Below are positions 60,846 through 64,000 of a DNA stretch of 64,000 bases, in pieces (within the stretch, counting starts at the first letter, position 1; each line of letters opens with the position of its first letter). The translations under genes were made by a program, and so were the position numbers. The notes beneath the pieces were generated by a model that was not told the DNA's origin, did no database searches, and saw only the letters and a list, made by a program, of their open reading frames with translations. This DNA is from Mesorhizobium sp. Root102 (GTDB lineage: Bacteria > Pseudomonadota > Alphaproteobacteria > Rhizobiales > Rhizobiaceae). Where the stretch lies: the NCBI RefSeq assembly GCF_001425625.1, contig NZ_LMCP01000012.1, positions 126,620 through 190,619 on the forward strand. The letters run 5' to 3'.

Positions 60846-61364
60846 ATGAGCGCGAAGCCCATAAATTCCATTCTCTTCGTCTGCCTCGGCAACATCTGCC
60901 GGTCGCCGCTGGCGGAAGGCGTCTTTCGCGCCGTTTGGGCGGAGCGCGCGTCGGGCCGGAATATGCTGCTCGATTCAGCGGCAACCAGTGGCTGGGAGGT
61001 CGGCTCCGCCCCCGATCCACGCTCGATCGCTGTGGCGGTGCGCCACGGCGTCGACATCTCCAGGCAGAAGGCGCGCAAGATCACGCCGCTGGATTTTCAC
61101 CGCTTCGACCTCATCCTCGGCATGGACCGGTCGAATGTCGCCGACCTGAAAGCGCTGGCGCCGGCAGCCATGCGCGAGCGGGTGCAACTGTTCCTGGAAT
61201 TCGCGCATGGCAAGACAGGCGACGTGCCGGACCCCTATTATGACGGGGCGGAAGCCTTCGCTTCGGTCTACCGCATGATCCGCGAGGCGTCGGAGGCGCT
61301 GGCGACAAGGCTGGAGGCACGGGCGTCCGTGCCTGACAGCGGCCAGGCTTCCTCGACGATGTAG
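60846..61364 (+). CDS. Low-molecular-weight protein-tyrosine phosphatase
   Basis: This 172-residue phosphatase has the P-loop C13-x5-R19 in [15 protein letters not shown] and the general-acid aspartate of VPDPYYDG. These fit the LMW-PTP family, though the C-terminus extends into a Ser/Ala-rich tail. The ATG at 60846 begins [16 protein letters not shown]. An in-frame ATG at 60822 inside the upstream repeat would add a short charged leader (MHKDKSGS). The substrate is unknown; such enzymes act on tyrosine kinases or on other phosphoproteins. It overlaps thpR by 97 bases on the opposite strand. Confidence 0.92.
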   Translation: MSAKPINSILFVCLGNICRSPLAEGVFRAVWAERASGRNMLLDSAATSGWEVGSAPDPRSIAVAVRHGVDISRQKARKITPLDFHRFDLILGMDRSNVADLKALAPAAMRERVQLFLEFAHGKTGDVPDPYYDGAEAFASVYRMIREASEALATRLEARASVPDSGQASSTM

Positions 61365-61864
61365 GGGCCGCCGCCGACCGAATCGCGCGACGACATCAGC
61401 ACGAAACGGCCGATGCGGAACGGCAGCGTCGAGAAATTGCCGCGTGCCGACAGATATTGGGCGACGTCCAGCGGGGTCGAATTGCGTAGCCTTGCAAGTG
61501 TGATATGCGGCATGAACTTGCGCGGGTCGGCGGGGATGCCGAGCCGCTGGCAGATGCGGTCGATTTCGCCCTGAAGGGCGGCAAGATCGGGCGAGGCGGA
61601 AGCGCCGGCCCACACCGCATGCGGCTTCTTCTGGCCGAAAGCACCGACGCCGGACAGCGCCAGCGAGAAAGAGGGGCGATGGACACGGTCGAGCGCGTTG
61701 GCGATCTCGTCGGCGACATGGCCTGGAACATCGCCGATGAAGCGCAGCGTCAGATGGTAGTTCTCGACGTCGATCCAGCGGGCTCCTGGCAGGCCGCCCC
61801 GCAGCAGGGACAGCGAAAGGGCGGCGTCACGCGGTATTTCGAGGGCGGTGAAAAGACGCGGCAT
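61268..61864 (-). CDS. thpR: RNA 2',3'-cyclic phosphodiesterase ThpR
   Basis: This 198-residue 2H phosphoesterase has both HxT motifs: H38-L-T40 in NYHLTLRF and H120-I-T122 in FMPHITLARL. The family converts 2',3'-cyclic phosphate RNA ends and was called a 2'-5' RNA ligase. ATG 61864 begins MPRLFTALEIP and follows GGGAGG. The C-terminal tail (about the last 30 residues, after [10 protein letters not shown]) is encoded by sequence antisense to the end of the LMW phosphatase gene, so both genes have shared or lengthened 3' ends. Confidence 0.93.
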   Translation of the reverse strand: MPRLFTALEIPRDAALSLSLLRGGLPGARWIDVENYHLTLRFIGDVPGHVADEIANALDRVHRPSFSLALSGVGAFGQKKPHAVWAGASASPDLAALQGEIDRICQRLGIPADPRKFMPHITLARLRNSTPLDVAQYLSARGNFSTLPFRIGRFVLMSSRDSVGGGPYIVEEAWPLSGTDARASSLVASASDASRIMR

Positions 61865-61992
61865 GAAGAGCCTCCCTTCCTCGAATCGAACTGTACCCAT
61901 AGCGAATCATCGATAGTCAAACGGGGCAAGATGTTTGTTGGTCACAGTCTTTGTTAAAAAGCTTCCCCGGCGGAAACAGCCGCAGTCCCGCC

Positions 61993-62637
61993 TCACGAAC
62001 CGCCCGACACCGCCGCGATGGCCTTCTCGACGGTGGGCAGGATGCGTTCGACCATCTGGCTGACGCCCTGCGCGTTCGGATGCAGGCCGTCCTCGAGCTG
62101 CATGCCGGGCTGGCCGGCGACGCCGTCGAGAAAGAACGGGTAGAGCGCAACGCCATATTTCTTGGCAAGGTCCGGAAAGATGGCGTCGAAGGCGTTCTGA
62201 TAATCGGGGCCGAGATTGGGTGCGGCGCGCATGCCGGCCAAAAGCACGGCAATCTTGCGCTCTTTCAGCTTGCCCAGCATCTCGTCGAGGTTCTTTTTGG
62301 TGATGTCGGGCGAGACGCCGCGCAGCATGTCGTTGGCGCCGAGTTCGAGGATGACCAGTTGCGTGCCGTCCGGCACCGACCAGTCGAGCCGCGCCAGGCC
62401 GCCGCTCGTCGTATCGCCGGAGACGCCGGCATTGGCGACGGTCACATCCCGGCCCTTGGCGCCAAGCGCTGCCTGCAACCTGTCGGTAAAGCCCTGGTCC
62501 GGCCCAAGGCCGAAGCCCGCCATCAGACTGTCACCGAAGCCGACGATCTTGAACGGCTCGGCACGCGCCGACGACATGGCGCCGCAAATGGCGAGGAAAA
62601 CCATGAGGCCTGCGGCGATCAGGCGTTTGAAAGACAT
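61993..62637 (-). CDS. GDSL-type arylesterase/thioesterase I (TesA-like)
   Basis: This 214-residue SGNH hydrolase has a signal peptide (AAGLMVFLAICGAMSSARA, cleavage near residue 27), the nucleophile block VGFGDSLMAGFGL, the glycine of VANAGVSGDTTSGG, the Asn of LELGANDMLRG and the catalytic Asp-His in EDGLHPNAQG. It would hydrolyse esters or thioesters in the periplasm, and TesA also acts as lysophospholipase and protease I. It is divergent from the ABC genes at 62727, the well-known tesA-ybbA-ybbP arrangement. Confidence 0.92.
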   Translation of the reverse strand: MSFKRLIAAGLMVFLAICGAMSSARAEPFKIVGFGDSLMAGFGLGPDQGFTDRLQAALGAKGRDVTVANAGVSGDTTSGGLARLDWSVPDGTQLVILELGANDMLRGVSPDITKKNLDEMLGKLKERKIAVLLAGMRAAPNLGPDYQNAFDAIFPDLAKKYGVALYPFFLDGVAGQPGMQLEDGLHPNAQGVSQMVERILPTVEKAIAAVSGGS

Positions 62638-62726
62638 GCGGCAGGCCCCATATGAACAAGGAATTCTTCCGGCGACGGCTTCCAGACTAGCAGAGCCTTC
62701 ATCCCTTGATATAGGACGCTTTCATT

Positions 62727-63422
62727 TTGACAGAAGCCGTCATCGCGCTGAAAGACGTTTCCCTGACCCTCGGCGAGGGGGCTTCATCGGTCCATGTGCT
62801 GAAGGGCGTCAGCCTCGACGTGGCGGCTGGCGAAGCGACCGGCATCGTGGGCCCCTCGGGCTCCGGCAAGTCGACATTGCTGATGGTTCTGGCAGGCCTG
62901 GAAAGGGTCGATTCGGGTACGGTTCGAATCGCCGGCGAGTTGCTCAACGGCAAGAGCGAGGATCAGACTGCTTCGTTTCGTGGCCGAAACATTGGCATCG
63001 TGTTCCAGTCCTTCCATCTCATTCCCAACATGACGGCGCTCGAAAATGTCGCGGTGCCGCTGGAACTGGCCGGCCATGCCGATCCGTTTTCGGTGGCGGC
63101 GCGCGAGCTGGCGGCGGTTGGCCTCAGCGACCGTGTCACCCACTATCCCGGCGAATTGTCGGGCGGCGAGCAGCAGCGCGTGGCGATCGCCCGGGCGCTG
63201 GCGCCGTCGCCGCGCATTTTGATCGCCGACGAGCCGACCGGCAATCTCGACCAGGCGACCGGGCGGCAGGTCGCCGACCTCCTGTTCGCCAAGGCGGCCG
63301 AGCGCGGCATGACGCTGGTGCTGGTCACCCATGATCCGGCCCTTGCGGCACGCTGTTCGCGCCAGGTTTCGATGCGGTCCGGCCGGATCGAAGCGCCGGC
63401 GCCCGTCAAGGTGACGGCCTGA
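62727..63422 (+). CDS. ABC transporter ATP-binding protein, YbbA/LolD-like
   Basis: A 231-residue ATPase with Walker A GPSGSGKST (42-50), signature LSGGEQQRVAIARAL, Walker B ILIADEPTGNLD and switch THDPALA. It belongs to the MacB/LolD-type exporter class that pairs with long extracellular-domain permeases. The start is TTG at 62727; AGGA lies 14 bases upstream. Its stop shares a base with the permease start at 63422 (TGATG). Together with the divergent TesA-like gene it forms the conserved ybbA-ybbP-tesA neighbourhood, thought to handle hydrophobic compounds or lipoproteins. Confidence 0.92.
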   Translation: MTEAVIALKDVSLTLGEGASSVHVLKGVSLDVAAGEATGIVGPSGSGKSTLLMVLAGLERVDSGTVRIAGELLNGKSEDQTASFRGRNIGIVFQSFHLIPNMTALENVAVPLELAGHADPFSVAARELAAVGLSDRVTHYPGELSGGEQQRVAIARALAPSPRILIADEPTGNLDQATGRQVADLLFAKAAERGMTLVLVTHDPALAARCSRQVSMRSGRIEAPAPVKVTA

Positions 63423-64000
63423 TGCCATTGTCGCAGACGCTGAAGCTCGCGGTTCGCTTTTCGCTGCGCGAGATGCGCGGCGGCCTGTCCGGCTTCCTGA
63501 TCTTCCTCGCCTGTATCGCGCTCGGCGTCGCGGCCATTGGCGGCGTCAACTCGGTGGCGCGTTCGATCACCGCCGGTGTCGCCAATCAGGGCCAGACGCT
63601 GCTTGGCGGCGATCTTCGCTTCCAAATCAGCCAGCGTGACGCCAGCCAGACTGAACGCGCCTTCCTTGACGGGCTCGGCACAGTTTCGCGGACCGCCAGC
63701 ATGCGCTCGATGGCGCGTCTGGCCGACGGAACCGACCAGGCGCTGGTCGAGGCAAAGGCGGTCGACCATGCCTACCCGCTCTATGGCACGCTGGAAACCG
63801 AGCCGGCGCTGTCGAAGCATGAACTGTTCGGCGAAGAGTTCGGTGTTTTCGGCGCCGCGGCCCCCGATCTGCTGTTCGAGCGGCTGCATCTTAAGCTCGG
63901 CGACCGGCTGAAGCTCGGTACCGCCACCTTCGAACTGCGCGCCAGGCTGGTCACCGAACCGGACGCTGTGTCCGACGGTTTCGGCTTCGCGCCAAGGCTG
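63422..64000 (+). CDS. ABC transporter permease, YbbP-like (cut by window edge)
   Basis: Only the first 193 codons are inside the window. The ATG at 63422 shares one base with the ATPase stop codon. It opens MPLSQTLKLAVRFSLREMRG, then a membrane segment LSGFLIFLACIALGVAAIGG, and the start of a large periplasmic domain (AGVANQGQTLLGGDLRFQIS). YbbP-like permeases are about 830 residues with FtsX-type domains, so most of the protein lies beyond the right edge. Confidence 0.9.
   Translation, partial: MPLSQTLKLAVRFSLREMRGGLSGFLIFLACIALGVAAIGGVNSVARSITAGVANQGQTLLGGDLRFQISQRDASQTERAFLDGLGTVSRTASMRSMARLADGTDQALVEAKAVDHAYPLYGTLETEPALSKHELFGEEFGVFGAAAPDLLFERLHLKLGDRLKLGTATFELRARLVTEPDAVSDGFGFAPRL

Overview
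The window is about 64 kb of GC-rich chromosome from an alphaproteobacterium of the order Rhizobiales, most likely Mesorhizobium or a close Phyllobacteriaceae relative. This rests on the gene content (an ImuA/ImuB/DnaE2 cassette behind a GTTC-N7-GTTC LexA box, an IalB-like protein, DUF1236 and DUF1737 proteins, ffh and rpsP flanking a chorismate mutase) and on several families of intergenic palindromic repeats of the kind that litter Mesorhizobium genomes. No phage, insertion sequence, CRISPR array or conjugation gene is visible. The genus is an inference.

Layout. 1-2.9 kb: a two-component system (kinase cut by the left edge) behind a four-repeat membrane protein, and an isoprenylcysteine-methyltransferase-like membrane protein. 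3-15.6 kb: a catabolic island of unknown substrate, with a RidA protein, a metal-dependent amidohydrolase, a flavin monooxygenase carrying an NTF2-like N-terminus, an RpiR regulator, a NitT/TauT-type ABC importer, a Gfo/Idh/MocA dehydrogenase, an amidase and an M24 hydrolase. 16-19.3 kb: tRNA-Gly(GCC), ProX editing deacylase, thioredoxin-TPR protein, Lon-substrate-binding-domain protein, Trm112-like protein. 19.3-25.2 kb: the SOS mutasome operon imuA-imuB-dnaE2. 25.3-34.9 kb: small metalloprotease, DUF1737, CoA ester lyase, DUF4173 membrane protein plus two-component system, FAD oxidoreductase, DUF72, an ArsR/SRPBCC operon and a GNAT acetyltransferase. 35-44.8 kb: a tRNA-like element, leuD, a secreted protein with an Ivy-like CxPHDC motif, RidA and VOC genes, leuB, a cold-shock/DUF805 fusion, a glycosyltransferase, a DEAD-box helicase and asd. 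45-48.5 kb: ACT-domain protein, glycine-zipper lipoprotein and the ffh-chorismate mutase-rpsP operon. 48.8-64 kb: CPBP protease, SH3/DUF1236 protein, zinc-ribbon metallopeptidase, amine oxidase, lytic transglycosylase, argG, LysE exporter, rlmN with two coupled membrane paralogues, IalB, DUF1232, pterin dehydratase, LMW phosphatase, thpR, and the divergent tesA-like esterase / YbbA-YbbP-like ABC pair, whose permease runs off the right edge.

How the genes fit together. The RpiR regulator is transcribed away from the importer operon and probably controls both the importer and the monooxygenase behind it. The imported compound would then be worked on by the dehydrogenase, amidase, amidohydrolase and monooxygenase, with RidA removing reactive imine or enamine intermediates; the substrate cannot be read from sequence. 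LexA should control the whole imuA-imuB-dnaE2 operon through one box. leuD and leuB frame a short block of non-leucine genes. The points most worth a second look are the tRNA-like element before leuD, the long imuA/imuB reading-frame overlap, the catabolic island, the antisense 3' overlap of thpR with the phosphatase gene, and the intergenic repeats that supply a stop codon or an alternative start to neighbouring genes.
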